A stretch of 64,000 nucleotides of DNA from Lysobacteraceae bacterium (GCA_021604725.1 BQJN01000001.1:1-64000); one strand, 5' to 3'. Shown: positions 36,856-46,827, counted from the first letter of the stretch. Translations and numbers: made by a program. Notes: generated by a model not told the origin, from the sequence alone.

Positions 36856-37475
36856 AGGTAGCGCTGATGCAGAAGGTCGACCTTGTCTGCCAACTGCAGA
36901 AGCGAACCGTCGTTGATGATGATGTCGTCAGCGATGGCCAGTCGCGCATCGCGTTCTGCCTGTGCGTTGATCATTGCCGTTGCCTGGTCGACACTTAGGT
37001 CGCTTCGTTTCATTAGGCGTTGCAACTGAAGTTCGGCTGGAATGTCGACGACCAGCACTCGATCAAATTGTCCTTTTGATCCGGATTCCAACAACAAGGG
37101 AATCACGTACAGTACGTAGGCGCTGTCGGCTTCCGAAACCTGTTGCTGGCCGCGATCTCTGATCAAAGGGTGCAACAGCCTTTCCAGGCTGCGTCTTTGT
37201 GCGGGGTCTGCAAACACTCTGTCGCGCAACGCCGCGCGGTCTAGCGTGCCATCCTCGCGCAACACTGTTTCTCCAAAAAGACTAATGACGCCGCGCAGAC
37301 CCTCGCTACCTACTTCTACGACATCGCGCGCCAGTATATCGGTGTCGACCACACAAATACCCAAGTCGGCGAATCGATTTGAAACGGCGGTTTTTCCGCT
37401 GGCGATACCACCGGTGAGAGCAACCACAAAGGGCGATGGTTTCGATTCTGATCGGGGCTTATTCGAGACCGGCAA
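36813..37475 (-). CDS. coaE: Dephospho-CoA kinase
   Basis: About 220 residues. Last step of coenzyme A synthesis: phosphorylates the ribose 3'-OH of dephospho-CoA. P-loop ALTGGIASGKTAVSNRF near residue 19, DTDILARDVV near 40, and HPLIRDRGQQQV near 103 are family motifs. The start is a TTG (37475) that overlaps pilD by 17 bases; a GTG at 37427 just before the P-loop strand is also possible. coaE follows pilD in Xanthomonas and Pseudomonas too, so the pairing is conserved although the functions are unrelated. Confidence 0.93.
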   Translation of the reverse strand: MPVSNKPRSESKPSPFVVALTGGIASGKTAVSNRFADLGICVVDTDILARDVVEVGSEGLRGVISLFGETVLREDGTLDRAALRDRVFADPAQRRSLERLLHPLIRDRGQQQVSEADSAYVLYVIPLLLESGSKGQFDRVLVVDIPAELQLQRLMKRSDLSVDQATAMINAQAERDARLAIADDIIINDGSLLQLADKVDLLHQRYLQLAAKKAEIPLIP

Positions 37476-38325
37476 AACTCAGGTAGGCTCCAATCAGCTG
37501 CTGTCCCCAAATCAACCCTATCCAACCGGCGATGGCCAAATAGGGCCCGAATGGAATTGGTGTTTGCCGGTCGGCTCCTTGCATCTTAAGCGCAATGCTG
37601 CCCACCACAGCACCGACCAGCGATGACATGATGATGATCAAGGGCAATAGCTCCCACCCTCCAAACGCTCCAAACACAGCAAGCAACTTGAAATCGCCGT
37701 ACCCCATCCCTTGCTTGCCTGTTACAAGCCTGAATAGCTGAAATACGGTCCAGAGACTCATGTAGCCGGCTATGGCACCGACAATGGCCGCTTCAGCCGG
37801 GATGAATACAGACCAAAGTGACAGCAACAGGCCAAACCAGATCAAAGGTAGCGTGAGGTTGTCGGGCAGTAACTGCGTTTTGATATCGACGCCGGACATG
37901 GCGATCAGGAACCAGGTCAGAACCAACATCGATGCGCCTTGAACGGTCGGTCCAAAGTGCCAAATGACGTATGCGGAAAGCAGTCCGGTCAGCAGCTCGA
38001 CCAGAGGGTACTGGATGGAGATTCTGGCTTTGCATTGCGCGCATTTTCCGCCCAGTAGCAGGTAACTGACCACCGGAATATTCTGATGCGCCCTGATCGG
38101 GTTGTTGCAGTGCGGACAACGCGATGCCGGCCGAACCAGTCCAGGCGGGGGTGCCTCTTCTACAGGCTCAAGCTCAAGTACTTCGCGACTCTGGCTTCGC
38201 CACTCATGTTCTATACGCGCCGGCAGCCGCGCAATGACAACGTTCAGAAAGCTGCCGACCATCAGGCCAACGATTCCGGCACCAGCGGCTGCCAGCCCCG
38301 GATAGGCTACGAGCACATCAAGCAC
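37459..38325 (-). CDS. pilD: Prepilin peptidase / N-methyltransferase PilD
   Basis: 288 residues, integral membrane, about eight helices. It cleaves the short leader of type IV pilins after glycine and methylates the new N-terminal phenylalanine. The methyltransferase-linked cysteines occur as two CxxC pairs (CPHC and CAQC, near residues 70 and 97), and the peptidase aspartates lie in MSGVDIKTQLLPD (near 145) and the GxGD motif GMGYGDFKLLA (near 206). GTG start. Five bases separate it from pilC. Substrates in this window are PilA1 and PilA2. Confidence 0.97.
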   Translation of the reverse strand: MLDVLVAYPGLAAAGAGIVGLMVGSFLNVVIARLPARIEHEWRSQSREVLELEPVEEAPPPGLVRPASRCPHCNNPIRAHQNIPVVSYLLLGGKCAQCKARISIQYPLVELLTGLLSAYVIWHFGPTVQGASMLVLTWFLIAMSGVDIKTQLLPDNLTLPLIWFGLLLSLWSVFIPAEAAIVGAIAGYMSLWTVFQLFRLVTGKQGMGYGDFKLLAVFGAFGGWELLPLIIIMSSLVGAVVGSIALKMQGADRQTPIPFGPYLAIAGWIGLIWGQQLIGAYLSFAGLE

Positions 38326-38330
38326 GGTAA

Positions 38331-39551
38331 TTAAATGGTCGCCGCGAGTTTGAAGATAGGCAGATACATGCCAATCACCATGCTACCGACGATACCGCCG
38401 ATGATGATCATGATGAACGGTTCAAGCAGGCTGGATAGCGCATCAACCGCGTTGTCGACTTCTTCTTCGTAGAACTCTGCAACTTTGGTCAACATCGCAT
38501 CAAGGTTACCCGATTCCTCGCCGATGGCTGTCATTTGGACCACCATATGAGGGAACACGTCGACCTGACGCATTGCCAGTTGCAACTGGTGGCCTGTGGC
38601 AACGTCGTCACGGATTTTCAGTACTGCGTCACTGTAGACGATATTGCCGGTGGCTCCCGCCACAGTTTGCAGCGCGTCGACCAGTGGTACACCTGCAGCG
38701 AACGTGGTCGCCAGAGTGCGCGCAAAGCGGGCGATGGCAGCGTGATTCATGATCTGGCCGACGATCGGAACTTTCAGTATTGCCCGGTCTAAAAAGTGCG
38801 CGAATTTTCTGCTGCGCTTTTTCAGCTGGATCAGTCCGAAGATAGCTCCACCAGCAATAATCGCGTAGAAGAACCCATGCTCCTGCACGCTCTCGGAGGC
38901 ATCGACGATCATTTGCGTAAACGCTGGCAGGTCGCCGCCAAACGATTTGAAGATTGACTCAAACTGTGGAACCACCCAGACCAATAGCAGAATACTCACG
39001 AGGATTGCTACAGCCATGACGGTCGCTGGATAGAACAACGCCTTTTTGATCTTGCCTTTGATCGACTCAGTCTTTTCCTTGTAAGTGGCAATGGTGTCGA
39101 GCAAGGTGTCCAACACACCCGCTGTTTCACCTGCTCTCACCAGGTTTACGTAGAGTTCGTCAAATTGCAGTGGACGGTGGGACATGGCTTCACTCAAGGT
39201 GGCCCCGCCTTCAACATCGCTTTTGATGCCGAGTACCATTTCCTTCATGCTGGCGTTGTCTGACCCGCCGGCGATAATCTCGAAGCTCTGCACCAACGGC
39301 ACGCCCGAGTGCATCATGGTGGCCAGCTGACGTGAAAAGATGGCGATCTCGCGTGGTGTGATTTTCTTTTTGCCGCCGCCGAACAAGGCCTTGGGCTTTT
39401 TCCGCACGCGCTTGGGCTGGATGCCTTGACGCCGCAGCTCCGCCTTGACCAAAGTCGGGTTCTTGGCGGCTTGCTCGCCTTTCATTTTGGTCCCGCGCTT
39501 GTCGGTCCCTTCCCAGATGTAGGTATTGAGTTCTGCTGCCTTGGTGGCCAT
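38331..39551 (-). CDS. pilC: Type IV pilus inner-membrane platform protein PilC
   Basis: 406 residues. Two T2SF (GspF-type) domains, each ending in membrane helices: residues 65-190 (EIAIFSRQLATMMHSGVPLVQSFEII) and 270-395 (IARFARTLATTFAAGVPLVDALQTV). PilC forms the rotor-like platform under the pilus on which the PilB ATPase acts. I start at ATG 39551 (MATKAAELNTYIWEG); a TTG at 39575 is in frame, but AAGAG lies at a better distance from the ATG. It is followed by pilD and preceded by pilB with a 116-bp gap. Confidence 0.96.
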   Translation of the reverse strand: MATKAAELNTYIWEGTDKRGTKMKGEQAAKNPTLVKAELRRQGIQPKRVRKKPKALFGGGKKKITPREIAIFSRQLATMMHSGVPLVQSFEIIAGGSDNASMKEMVLGIKSDVEGGATLSEAMSHRPLQFDELYVNLVRAGETAGVLDTLLDTIATYKEKTESIKGKIKKALFYPATVMAVAILVSILLLVWVVPQFESIFKSFGGDLPAFTQMIVDASESVQEHGFFYAIIAGGAIFGLIQLKKRSRKFAHFLDRAILKVPIVGQIMNHAAIARFARTLATTFAAGVPLVDALQTVAGATGNIVYSDAVLKIRDDVATGHQLQLAMRQVDVFPHMVVQMTAIGEESGNLDAMLTKVAEFYEEEVDNAVDALSSLLEPFIMIIIGGIVGSMVIGMYLPIFKLAATI

Positions 39552-39667
39552 CGCTTTACGCTCTTGTGTACTCAAATGAGGCGTTCGGTCGGCGAACGCT
39601 AAACGTTATAGTTATCACCTGTGCATATACAAATCAAGGAATTAGGGCACGAAATTAATGTTGCGGC

Positions 39668-41386
39668 CTAATCTTTAGTCACTCGATTGATTTCTGCCAG
39701 GCTGGTGATTCCCTGGCGTGCCTTGTTCAGGGCCGAAGCGCGCAGGTCATTGATACGTTCAACCTTGGCCTGATCGGCGATCTGAATCGCGTTGCCGCCT
39801 TTCAGAATGATTCGTTGCATTTCTTCACTAATGCCCATCACCTGGTAAATGCCGACACGGCCCTTATAGCCTTCGTTACACAGAGGGCAACCCACCTGCT
39901 CAAATAGCTTCAGGTTGTCTACTTCATCTTCCTTGAAACCCTCCCGTAGCAAGGCCTCAGGAGGAATCTCCGCGTGTTGCTTGCAATCGGGGTGCAGACG
40001 ACGCGCTAGCCGCTGGGCGATTACCAGAGAAACTGCCGATGTGATATTGAATGGTGCGATGCCCATGTTCATCAAACGGGCAATCGTCTGTGGTGCGTCA
40101 TTGGTGTGTAGTGTAGATAGCACCATGTGTCCGGTCTGGGCAGCCTTGATTGCGATCTCGGCCGTTTCGATGTCTCGTATCTCCCCGACCATGATGACGT
40201 CGGGGTCCTGTCGCAAGAAGGAACGCAGTGCGGCTGCGAAAGTCATGCCCTTCTTGGTGTCCTGTTGAACCTGGTTGACACCGCTGACTCGAATTTCAAC
40301 CGGGTCCTCTACGGTAGAAATGTTGCGGCCTTCCTCATTCAGAATGTTGAGTGCCGTGTAAAGAGAAACTGTCTTACCACTACCGGTTGGGCCGGTTACA
40401 AGCACCATGCCGTAGGGTTTCTGAATGGCGTCAAGAAACAATTCCTTTTGATCGTCTTCATACCCCAGTTTTTCGATGCCCATCTTGGCGGCGGATGCGT
40501 CCAGTACACGCAGCACTACCTTTTCTCCAAAAAGCGTCGGGCAGGTGCTGACACGAAAGTCAATTGACTTGGTTTTCGACAAGTTCAGCTTGATTCGGCC
40601 ATCCTGAGGAACACGCCGCTCGGCGATGTCGAGACCGGACATGACCTTCAGTCGCGAGGACAGGCGCGGTGACATCGCTGTAGGTGGGCTGGCAACCCTG
40701 CGCAGGACTCCGTCCATGCGAAAGCGTACACGGTACATTTTTTCGTAGGGCTCGAAGTGAATATCTGATGCGCCACGTTTAATGGCATCCAGTAACACCT
40801 TGTTGACGAATTTTACGACCGGGGTATCGTCACCGGTGGCTTCAACTCCGGCGTCGGACTCATTTTCGAGCTCCGCAGCATCTGCGAAATCAACATCCTC
40901 CAAGCCCTCATCGTCTTCCATGTCATCCATCATGGCGTCGGTAGCTTGCAGAGCATCCTCTATTGCTCGCTCCAACAAGTCGTCGCGAATCAGAATCGGC
41001 TCGACACCGAGGTTGGTGTGAAACTTGATCTCATCGAGTCCACGCAGGTTGGTGGGATCGGAGACGCCGACAAATAGACGGCTACCGCGCTTGAAAAGGG
41101 GTAAGGCACGGTGTTGGTGAATCAATCGCTCTTCGACCAGACGAACCGGAGCCTGGCCCAGGTCCATCGCCGAGACGTCGAACACCGGCACCCCGAATTC
41201 GGCAGAGGCTGCGGCCACAACCGCACTTGCGTCCGCGATATTGTTTCCAACGACGTAGGTAACAAACGGAATGCGCTGCTTTAACGAAGTTTCCTGCGCA
41301 CTGACTGCTTCTTCTTCGGTGATCAATTGGTCGGTGACCAGCCTCCGTGCGAGGCCACTAAGCCGGACTGGAACTTTGGTTGCCAT
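39668..41386 (-). CDS. pilB: Type IV pilus assembly ATPase PilB
   Basis: 572 residues. Powers pilus extension. N-terminal MshEN-type domain (residues 1-150), then the GspE ATPase with Walker A VTGPTGSGKTVSLYT near residue 330, aspartate box VEDPVEIR, Walker B DPDVIMVGEIRDIETAE near 400, histidine box HMVLSTLHTNDAP near 422, and a tetracysteine zinc site with CKQH and CPLCNEGYKGR. I start at ATG 41386 (MATKVPVRLSGLARRL); the frame runs open to 41536, but those residues look non-coding and overlap the divergent gene. Confidence 0.96.
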   Translation of the reverse strand: MATKVPVRLSGLARRLVTDQLITEEEAVSAQETSLKQRIPFVTYVVGNNIADASAVVAAASAEFGVPVFDVSAMDLGQAPVRLVEERLIHQHRALPLFKRGSRLFVGVSDPTNLRGLDEIKFHTNLGVEPILIRDDLLERAIEDALQATDAMMDDMEDDEGLEDVDFADAAELENESDAGVEATGDDTPVVKFVNKVLLDAIKRGASDIHFEPYEKMYRVRFRMDGVLRRVASPPTAMSPRLSSRLKVMSGLDIAERRVPQDGRIKLNLSKTKSIDFRVSTCPTLFGEKVVLRVLDASAAKMGIEKLGYEDDQKELFLDAIQKPYGMVLVTGPTGSGKTVSLYTALNILNEEGRNISTVEDPVEIRVSGVNQVQQDTKKGMTFAAALRSFLRQDPDVIMVGEIRDIETAEIAIKAAQTGHMVLSTLHTNDAPQTIARLMNMGIAPFNITSAVSLVIAQRLARRLHPDCKQHAEIPPEALLREGFKEDEVDNLKLFEQVGCPLCNEGYKGRVGIYQVMGISEEMQRIILKGGNAIQIADQAKVERINDLRASALNKARQGITSLAEINRVTKD

Positions 41387-41485
41387 AGATCTTTGCGCAA
41401 TGGTAGCGAGTGACGCTTCAATCCTACCAGTTGTGCCAGGACGTGTGCCACAATTGGGCAATGTGACCCTTCGGCGATTTGCCTT

Positions 41486-43075
41486 GTGCCAATTCCCCCG
41501 CAGCCGTTCAATGTGACAGTGAAGTCCGATAAACAAGGCCTTCCTTTGTTGCGCTACGGTGCGCTGATCATTGTTTTATTGGCCGTTGTTTGCCTGCTGG
41601 TATGGACCTTTCTCATTGTGCCGCTGGGACCGCTGACGTTCTTTGACGATGGCGGCACCTATTTGATGATGGCAAGGGCGTTGGCGTTCGGTGGCGAGCC
41701 ACTGCCTTCGTTGGCGGATTCTTTCCGAGTCTTGCCCGGGCTCTACCCGCTGGTTATCGGCGCGGTCGCCGCAAATACCGAAGGCCTGATTGCTGCTGCC
41801 AGATTGACCAACGTGCTAGCTACGATGGTGGTGTGGCTGTGTTGCTGGTGGCTGGCATTTCGATTGCTGCAACCGGGTCGTGCGGTGCTGGCATTGTTGG
41901 TGATTTTGTCGCTGCCAGTGGCGTGGTTCATGTCTCCTGCCGTTGTCAGCGAGCCGGTATTCACAGCTCTGACCATGCTCAGTTTGGCGATCTCCGACGC
42001 ATTGGTTTCCACCCGCCACCGGAGCAGGTGGCTGGCCCTGGCTGCTTTCGTTCTAGGGTTATGTCTGATCGGTTCAATACTGACTCGTACCATCGGCATT
42101 GCGTTGATCCCCGCAATCGTCGCCATGTTGTGGCAGCTGCAGCATCGGCTGCGTCTGGCTTGTTACCTTGGTGCAGGCCTGCTGGTGGCGATGGTGGTCG
42201 CCGTTGGCTATGGACTGCCATGGACTGGCTCGGGTTACGGTGGTCACGTGTTGGCCAAGTTCAACGACTTCTCGTTGTCGCAAGCGGCAACGTTTGCCCT
42301 ATCGCAGTGCAAACAAATGCTCGCCGCTTTCCTTGCCAACCTGACGTTGATTCATGAGCCTGAGCGGATGTTTGCGCTTTGGTTGGTCGGTGGCGGCCTT
42401 TTCTTCTGGGTGATTTGGTCGTTGTTGCGCCACGCCTTGGCGCTCAACCCAATCGCGATTTATGTCGTGACATCATTGCTTATAGTCTTGATCTGGCCGT
42501 TTCCGGATCACATGGTGCGTTTCCTGTACCCACTAATGCCGGTGACGATCATCCTGGCTTTGCGGTCTACTGCTGGGCAGATGACGGTTTTTCGCACCTT
42601 GGTCGCAAGCTGCTTTGTGCTGATGGCCGGACTCGGATATGGGCGCTTCATTGATCGCTCACTCTGGGCCGGGGCAGCTGTTCTTGGGTCAAGCACGCTT
42701 TACGCCAAGGACAACGCAGAGAAGGCGCAGTACGAAGCGTTTGGCTTTGTGAATGCGATCAACGATTGGCGCGAATTTCGTTATTTGTTGCCAACAGATG
42801 CACGCGTTGTCTGTTTCAAGCCGCATTACTTTGAGGCGTTGTCGGGACGCAGTTGCGTGTTGCCGCCGCTCAATCTCAGTGCAGACTGGATCACGCAGCA
42901 GGCAATCACTCATGCCTATCTATCGCCGTTGACCCGCCCGGACCGCCCGGCCGACCTGATCAATCAACGATTCGCTGGCTGTGGAGATGGAGTATGGCAA
43001 CGACACAACGGACGGGGCCATGTTGAAGCCGCGTTGGTGTTGATTGACGGCTGCATAACCCCCGGTTCGCACTAG
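41486..43075 (+). CDS. GT-C-like polytopic membrane protein, paralogue 1 (putative glycosyltransferase)
   Basis: 529 residues with about eleven membrane helices and a C-terminal soluble part of about 120 residues. First-loop acidic pair FFDDGGTYLMMA (residues 53-62), as in ArnT/PMT-type GT-C enzymes that use lipid-linked sugars on the periplasmic side. Shared with two other proteins here (50838 and 59023): LTRTIGIAL near 199 and WPFPDHMVRFLYPL near 337. The start is uncertain: GTG 41486 or GTG 41513. Divergent from pilB, and upstream of a GT2 gene that could supply a lipid-linked sugar. Substrate unknown. Confidence 0.75.
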   Translation: MPIPPQPFNVTVKSDKQGLPLLRYGALIIVLLAVVCLLVWTFLIVPLGPLTFFDDGGTYLMMARALAFGGEPLPSLADSFRVLPGLYPLVIGAVAANTEGLIAAARLTNVLATMVVWLCCWWLAFRLLQPGRAVLALLVILSLPVAWFMSPAVVSEPVFTALTMLSLAISDALVSTRHRSRWLALAAFVLGLCLIGSILTRTIGIALIPAIVAMLWQLQHRLRLACYLGAGLLVAMVVAVGYGLPWTGSGYGGHVLAKFNDFSLSQAATFALSQCKQMLAAFLANLTLIHEPERMFALWLVGGGLFFWVIWSLLRHALALNPIAIYVVTSLLIVLIWPFPDHMVRFLYPLMPVTIILALRSTAGQMTVFRTLVASCFVLMAGLGYGRFIDRSLWAGAAVLGSSTLYAKDNAEKAQYEAFGFVNAINDWREFRYLLPTDARVVCFKPHYFEALSGRSCVLPPLNLSADWITQQAITHAYLSPLTRPDRPADLINQRFAGCGDGVWQRHNGRGHVEAALVLIDGCITPGSH

Positions 43076-43174
43076 GCGCGTGTCAAATCGTGACTTGTTC
43101 CGAATCAGCGCCGTCGCTGGCTATATACTGACTACCATCGACCTGCCACGCGCCGAGGAGCCATTCGCGAAACC

Positions 43175-44113
43175 ATGAAGGATCAGACAACCAGCACCGG
43201 CTCGATCGCCGAGCACCGCTCTGCCTGTAGCGACGGCAGCGATGTATCGATTGTGATCCCGATGAAAAATGAGCAAGGTTCGGTTGCGGCGTTGGTGGGC
43301 GATATATTGGACCGACTGCCAGAGGCAGAGGTCATTGTTGTTGACGATGGGTCGACCGACTCAAGTGCACAACTGGCTGCGGCCGCTGGAGCGGTGGTGG
43401 TTCAGCATCCAGTATCCATGGGAAACGGCGCCGCTATCAAAACCGGTATTAGAGCGGCGAGTCGCGAATTCATCGTTTGTATGGACGCTGACGGGCAGCA
43501 TCAGGCCAAGGATATTCCTGCGCTGCTGGCTGGCTTCGCGCAAGGCTATGACCTGGTGGTCGGGCAACGCGACGCAGCAGGGCAGGCCAGCCTGGCTCGC
43601 CGTTTGGCAAATAACTTCTATAACGCAGTGGCCAGCTTCATGGTGGGCCAGAGCGTCAAGGACCTGACGTCTGGTTTTCGCGCCTTCAGGGCATCGTTGG
43701 TCAAGGGCTTGTTGCCGCTATTGCCCAACGGGTTTTCCTACCCCACCACCAGTTTGATTGCGGTCTACCGTATGGGCCACCGTGTTTCATTCGTGCCGAT
43801 CGAAGTACTGAAACGACAAGGCAAGAGTCATATCTCGCCACTCAAAGATGGTCTCAGGTTTCTTGTCATCATCTTTCGAATAGCCACCCTCTACTCGCCG
43901 CTAAAACTGTTTTTGCCAGTCAGCGTTTGCATGGCGGCACTCGGTATCGCCAACTACTTGTACACCTATTTCACCGATGGGCGCTTCACCAATATGAGCG
44001 TCGTGATGCTGGTCGCGTCGGTGGTCGTATTCGTCATAGGATTGGTGTCAGAACAGGTCACTACTTTATTGTTCATTGCCTTGAGCAGGCACCGGGAAGA
44101 TAACAGCAAGTAG
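43175..44113 (+). CDS. Family 2 glycosyltransferase, polyprenyl-phosphate-sugar synthase-like
   Basis: 312 residues. Residues 20-235 form a GT-A domain of the dolichol-phosphate-mannose synthase type: [31 protein letters not shown], and the metal-binding CMDADGQHQ near residue 107. Two membrane helices at the C-terminus (near 245-270 and 275-300). Such enzymes load a sugar onto a polyprenyl phosphate for use by GT-C transferases; the GT-C-like gene just upstream fits as partner, which is inference. The start at 43175 has GAGGAG 14 bases upstream, rather far. Confidence 0.88.
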   Translation: MKDQTTSTGSIAEHRSACSDGSDVSIVIPMKNEQGSVAALVGDILDRLPEAEVIVVDDGSTDSSAQLAAAAGAVVVQHPVSMGNGAAIKTGIRAASREFIVCMDADGQHQAKDIPALLAGFAQGYDLVVGQRDAAGQASLARRLANNFYNAVASFMVGQSVKDLTSGFRAFRASLVKGLLPLLPNGFSYPTTSLIAVYRMGHRVSFVPIEVLKRQGKSHISPLKDGLRFLVIIFRIATLYSPLKLFLPVSVCMAALGIANYLYTYFTDGRFTNMSVVMLVASVVVFVIGLVSEQVTTLLFIALSRHREDNSK

Positions 44114-44130
44114 TGGGCAGCGGAGCTTCC

Positions 44131-45114
44131 CTAGCTGTCGAGCACTTCTTCGTACAAACAGCGATAGGCTCGTGTCATTGCGAGCAAGGAGAACGAGGAC
44201 TCAATTCGTTGTCGGTTGTACTGTCCCATGGCCTTGCGCAGGTCGGGTTGTTCCGCCAACTCATTGAGCGCTGAGGCGAACGCGGTTATATCGCCGGGTG
44301 GGCACAAGATTCCACCTTTTTGCGCGACAACCAGCTCAGGCATGGTTGAACAGTTGCTGGCCACCACTGGCAGGCCACAGGCCATGGCTTCGGCCACCGC
44401 AAGGCCAAAGCCCTCACGAAAGGTTGGCATCAACAGGATGTCGGCGTGCCGGTAAATCTCGGGCATCTTGTCTGGAGCAACCGGGCCTAGTTCGATCAAC
44501 TTGTGGTGCCGCCAGCGCTTGGGCAAGTTGGTGCGGCCGGTCGCGCAAATAATGGTGCAGGCATGGTCCAGTTGCTGGGCGATGTCGGGCAACAGGTGAG
44601 CGCCTTTGCGCAAAGAAGGATTGCCACAAAACAGGATATTGATTTTTCTGTCCTGTCGCCGTTCAGGCGTTGGAATAAAGCGTTCTGTACAAACCCCATT
44701 GGGTATTACGCGAACCTCACCGTCAAACTCCATGTCTTGCCTGACCAGGTCGGCAACGAATTGACTCACAGCCGTCACCATCGTTGCCTTTTTCAATGCC
44801 ATCGATGTCCACAAACGCAAATCACTTCGCCAATGCAGTCGCTGTAATGCAGTGCCGAACTGGCGCATGTATTTATCCAGGACATAGCCATGGAAGGTCG
44901 CAATTAGCGGCGCCTTCTGTCGCAAGAAAGCAGCATGGTCCGGTGCCGTATGCACCAGATCGGCATGGCCCCCAACCGACAAGCCGATGGCCGGTGGGAA
45001 TAATTCCAGCCATCGACTGTAAGGCCTGATTTCTACCGCCTCGATATGGCTTGCCAATGCCCTGTGCAACTCGATTGCACCGGACCCGGCAGGCAATGGC
45101 GTCAGCACTTTCAT
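44131..45114 (-). CDS. Family 4 glycosyltransferase
   Basis: 327 residues, GT-B fold. N-terminal domain starts MKVLTPLPAGSGAIELHRAL; the C-terminal domain has ILFCGNPSLRKGAHLL and the donor-binding EGFGLAVAEAMACGLPVVAS (E-x7-E motif, near residue 240). It transfers a sugar from an activated donor in the cytoplasm, most likely for the surface glycan built by this operon. ATG 45114 overlaps the upstream GT2 stop by four bases; the frame is open to 45165 but that part is non-family. Last gene of the minus-strand operon 50306-44131. Confidence 0.9.
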   Translation of the reverse strand: MKVLTPLPAGSGAIELHRALASHIEAVEIRPYSRWLELFPPAIGLSVGGHADLVHTAPDHAAFLRQKAPLIATFHGYVLDKYMRQFGTALQRLHWRSDLRLWTSMALKKATMVTAVSQFVADLVRQDMEFDGEVRVIPNGVCTERFIPTPERRQDRKINILFCGNPSLRKGAHLLPDIAQQLDHACTIICATGRTNLPKRWRHHKLIELGPVAPDKMPEIYRHADILLMPTFREGFGLAVAEAMACGLPVVASNCSTMPELVVAQKGGILCPPGDITAFASALNELAEQPDLRKAMGQYNRQRIESSFSLLAMTRAYRCLYEEVLDS

Positions 45115-46037
45115 GGCGACCTTGGCGGCAGATTGACGCCGCGATACCTGGGGTAGGCTAGCCAATACAGGTGATAGATGAGCTTTAGCAATGCGGAGTC
45201 AACATGCTGTGCATGAATCGACCGCTCTTCGCCAAATCGAATGGCAAGCGTCTGCGGGTCTGTGCTGGCACTGATGCCACTGTGACGCATGACCGAAATC
45301 ACCTGCTCAATCAGTTTTGCGCTGACCCCAGCTCGATAGGCGCGAAGAAAGAAGTCATAGTCCATGGCGATTTGCAGACCGGTATTGAACAGACCGATTC
45401 GCTCAAACAGGCCTCGGTGGCAGAAAGTTGCCTGGTGCCACAGGCTGGTCTTGAAGTTCAGGCGCCAGTTCCAGGGCCTGGGCTGCCTTTGTTGCAGGCC
45501 ATCGCCATGGTCGAGCATTAAACGGCCGCTGACTATGTCGTGACCCTTCCGGAGGTATGGGGCGACGTTCTCCAGGCTATCGTTCGCATGCAGGTAGTCG
45601 TCACTGTGCAACATCAAAACGTAGTCGCCTGATGCCAGCTTGATGCCTTTGTTCATGGCGTCGCCAATACCTTGGTCAGGCTCGGAAATCCACAGCGATA
45701 GGGCCGGATCATATCGGCGTATGATGTCGATAGTCCCGTCCGTTGAGGCCCCATCGACAATGATGTACTCGACATGGCTGTAGGTTTGGCGCAATACGCT
45801 GATCAGCGTTTGCTCAATGGTTGAGACACCGTTGTAAACCACGGTGACAATGGAAATGAGCGGCTGACGATCATCAGCCGATGGGTTGACCATGCCTCCC
45901 AGCCTGAGACCGCCGACTTGCCTTTGCCTAGTCTGTTTGGGTATGGGCACGGCCCTGGAGCATGTGCCAATGTCGATCAGGCTCTGGCGGGTGCTGCAGT
46001 CGCCATAGTTAGGCTCTGGCGTAGGCACTTCATGCAT
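45111..46037 (-). CDS. Family 2 glycosyltransferase
   Basis: Up to 308 residues. A GT-A domain opens with LISIVTVVYNGVSTIEQTL, has YIIVDGASTDGT, then SEPDQGIGDAMNKGI and the metal-binding MLHSDDYLHAN. It is a cytoplasmic glycan-building enzyme. The start is unsure: ATG 46037 overlaps the upstream gene by eight bases but gives a 48-residue extension without family likeness, while ATG 45893 (MVNPSADDRQPLIS) starts just before the domain with GGGAGG close upstream. The C-terminus has the helical WHQATFCHRGLFER region typical of WcaA-like enzymes. Confidence 0.88.
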   Translation of the reverse strand: MHEVPTPEPNYGDCSTRQSLIDIGTCSRAVPIPKQTRQRQVGGLRLGGMVNPSADDRQPLISIVTVVYNGVSTIEQTLISVLRQTYSHVEYIIVDGASTDGTIDIIRRYDPALSLWISEPDQGIGDAMNKGIKLASGDYVLMLHSDDYLHANDSLENVAPYLRKGHDIVSGRLMLDHGDGLQQRQPRPWNWRLNFKTSLWHQATFCHRGLFERIGLFNTGLQIAMDYDFFLRAYRAGVSAKLIEQVISVMRHSGISASTDPQTLAIRFGEERSIHAQHVDSALLKLIYHLYWLAYPRYRGVNLPPRSP

Positions 46038-46827
46038 CCTTCGGTTGCTTTTCGCTGTTCTCAAGTGACCACAGATTGGCCCAGATCAGAAATTTGAAGC
46101 CGCCATAGAGGGTGGCCAAGATCAGGCCGCGCATGCCATCGAGAAAGCCGCGCCGCAACAGGTATCGGCCCATTGCTTCCTTTACCGGTTCCCAGATGAG
46201 CCCAAATAGCGAGAAGCGTTGCCCCGCCTCATGCATCAGTCTGGCCTCAATGGCTGCATATCGTCCCAGCGTTTTGTGGACGTAGCCCTCAACGCTAGGG
46301 TAGGCGAGGTGCTTGAGATAACAGTCATTGGGCAGATTCAGCACGCGTCCATCGGTTTGAATGGCTCGAAAACAGCGGTGGATAAAGTTTTCATCCTCGC
46401 TGTAACTGTCGAGGTAATGCTGTTTTCTAAAAAATCGAGCCCAGTCACCGGTGAAAAAGCCGCCTTGTCGGACCCAGCCACCAAAGAACCAAAACAGATT
46501 CCAGAGACAAACGACATCATAGTCGTCACTGTTGGCGGCACTTTCGAGCTTTTCGGCGAGTTGAGGGGTCACGCGTTCATCGGCGTCGAGTACCAGGACC
46601 CAGCGTCCATTGGCCGCGGAAATCGCTGTGTGCCGGGCTGGCTCGACGAAATCCAGTCGCGGGTGCGAAATGACGGCAGCGCCCATGCTGCGCGCAATCT
46701 CTGCGGTTCGGTCGTCGCTGTGCATGTCGCAGACAACGATTTCGTCAGCAAAGTCCAGCACAGAGCTGATGCAGTCGGCGATGTTTTTCTCTTCATTTAG
46801 AGTGTTGATGACGACTGAGATGTTCAT
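46030..46827 (-). CDS. Family 2 glycosyltransferase, WaaE/KdtX-like
   Basis: 265 residues. ISVVINTLNEEKNIADCI at the start, EIVVCDMHSDDRTAEIA near residue 29, and the DxD-type LVLDADERVTPQLAEKL near 78 match the LPS-core beta-glucosyltransferase-like (WaaE/KdtX) subfamily, which usually has the LDADE motif. A hydrophobic WNLFWFFGGWVRQGGFF segment and membrane-associated C-terminus (FLDGMRGLILATLYGGFKFL) follow. It overlaps the 720-residue gene upstream by four bases. Its acceptor could be LPS core or another lipid-linked glycan. Confidence 0.88.
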   Translation of the reverse strand: MNISVVINTLNEEKNIADCISSVLDFADEIVVCDMHSDDRTAEIARSMGAAVISHPRLDFVEPARHTAISAANGRWVLVLDADERVTPQLAEKLESAANSDDYDVVCLWNLFWFFGGWVRQGGFFTGDWARFFRKQHYLDSYSEDENFIHRCFRAIQTDGRVLNLPNDCYLKHLAYPSVEGYVHKTLGRYAAIEARLMHEAGQRFSLFGLIWEPVKEAMGRYLLRRGFLDGMRGLILATLYGGFKFLIWANLWSLENSEKQPKDA